This document shows positions 5,396 through 5,548 of a stretch of DNA of 5,548 nt, one piece after another. Source of the stretch: an uncultured Anaerolineales bacterium. GTDB lineage: Bacteria; Chloroflexota; Anaerolineae; Anaerolineales; Villigracilaceae. Below the pieces are notes generated by a model. It did no database searches and had not been told where the DNA came from. It was given only the letters and a program-made list of their open reading frames with translations. The position numbers were made by a program, and so were the translations under genes. Position 1 is the first letter of the stretch. Each line of letters opens with the position of its first letter. The stretch covers positions 1-5,548 of the forward strand of contig CALLJA010000076.1 in assembly GCA_938008865.1 (NCBI GenBank). The letters run 5' to 3'.

Positions 5396-5548
5396 TTATG
5401 GGCGAATGGCTTCTACACGCTTCTCGACATCCGCTTCATACAAGGCCATCAAACGCCTGGTTACTTCGCCGACCCTGCCATCGCCGACCTGCGTCCCGTC
5501 CAGATCTACGATGGGTACGATGCCGCGCGAACTGCTGGTGAGGAAGGC
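5396..5548 (-). CDS. class IV PLP-dependent aminotransferase, C-terminal 50 residues (cut by window edge)
   Basis: The last 50 codons and a TAA stop (5396-5398) are present; the start lies beyond the window. The reading begins AFLTSSSRGIVPIVDLDG and goes on to QVGDGRVGEVTRRLMALY. This is the hallmark C-terminal region of fold-type IV aminotransferases (branched-chain amino acid aminotransferase, D-amino acid aminotransferase, aminodeoxychorismate lyase): an FLT(S/T)(S/T) loop that contacts the PLP phosphate, a (V/I)P(V/I) strand, and the GDGxxGxxT turn. The enzymes are cytoplasmic and handle amino acid transamination or pABA formation. The exact member cannot be told from the tail. The C-terminus IRP* is natural in length, and the stop codon sits 2 bp from the right end of the MITE-like element. 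Confidence 0.85.
   Translation of the reverse strand, partial: AFLTSSSRGIVPIVDLDGTQVGDGRVGEVTRRLMALYEADVEKRVEAIRP

Noticed and set aside
5326..5541. 71-codon plus-strand open frame at the right end
   Set aside because: It crosses the hairpin and the mobile-element end and then runs antisense to the aminotransferase tail, which has clear family motifs on the minus strand.

Overview
The window is GC-rich (by eye near 60%) and looks like bacterial chromosome, most likely from the Chloroflexota (Anaerolineae-like). That placement is inference. It rests on long Pro/Thr (TPTPT-type) linkers on exported protein parts, a TATAAT box placed directly before an ATG with no Shine-Dalgarno, and the protein families present.

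Layout. Positions 1-40 (minus) hold the first 13 codons of a probable 4Fe-4S ferredoxin. A divergent intergenic region of about 136 bp follows. Next comes a two-gene plus-strand operon. The first gene (177-2603) encodes an 808-residue protein that I read as a divergent member of the choline/carnitine O-acyltransferase fold. The second (2596-4422) encodes a 608-residue membrane-spanning Ser/Thr kinase with an extracytoplasmic four-cysteine domain. The two genes overlap by 8 nt (ATGAATGA), so they are probably translationally coupled. A perfect 13-bp hairpin at 4427-4456 ends the operon and also serves the convergent gene 4470-5165 (minus), a secreted lipoprotein of the intradiol ring-cleavage dioxygenase family. 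Positions 5166-5395 contain no gene but are rich in repeats: a REP-like palindrome (5200-5246) and a 138-bp MITE-like element (5256-5393). The element has 16-bp terminal inverted repeats enclosing a hairpin built from 8-bp tandem units. Its right end lies 2 bp past the stop codon of a class IV aminotransferase, whose last 50 codons fill 5396-5548 (minus).

How the genes fit together. The strongest candidate for an undescribed system is the acyltransferase-like plus kinase pair. The kinase has every catalytic residue and one membrane helix, so it could relay an outside signal to its cytoplasmic partner. The partner keeps the HxxxDG active-site signature of CoA-dependent acyltransferases, but I cannot find the usual carnitine-binding segment. 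The link between the two proteins is inferred from gene overlap only. The ferredoxin, dioxygenase and aminotransferase look like ordinary neighbours with no evident functional tie to the operon.
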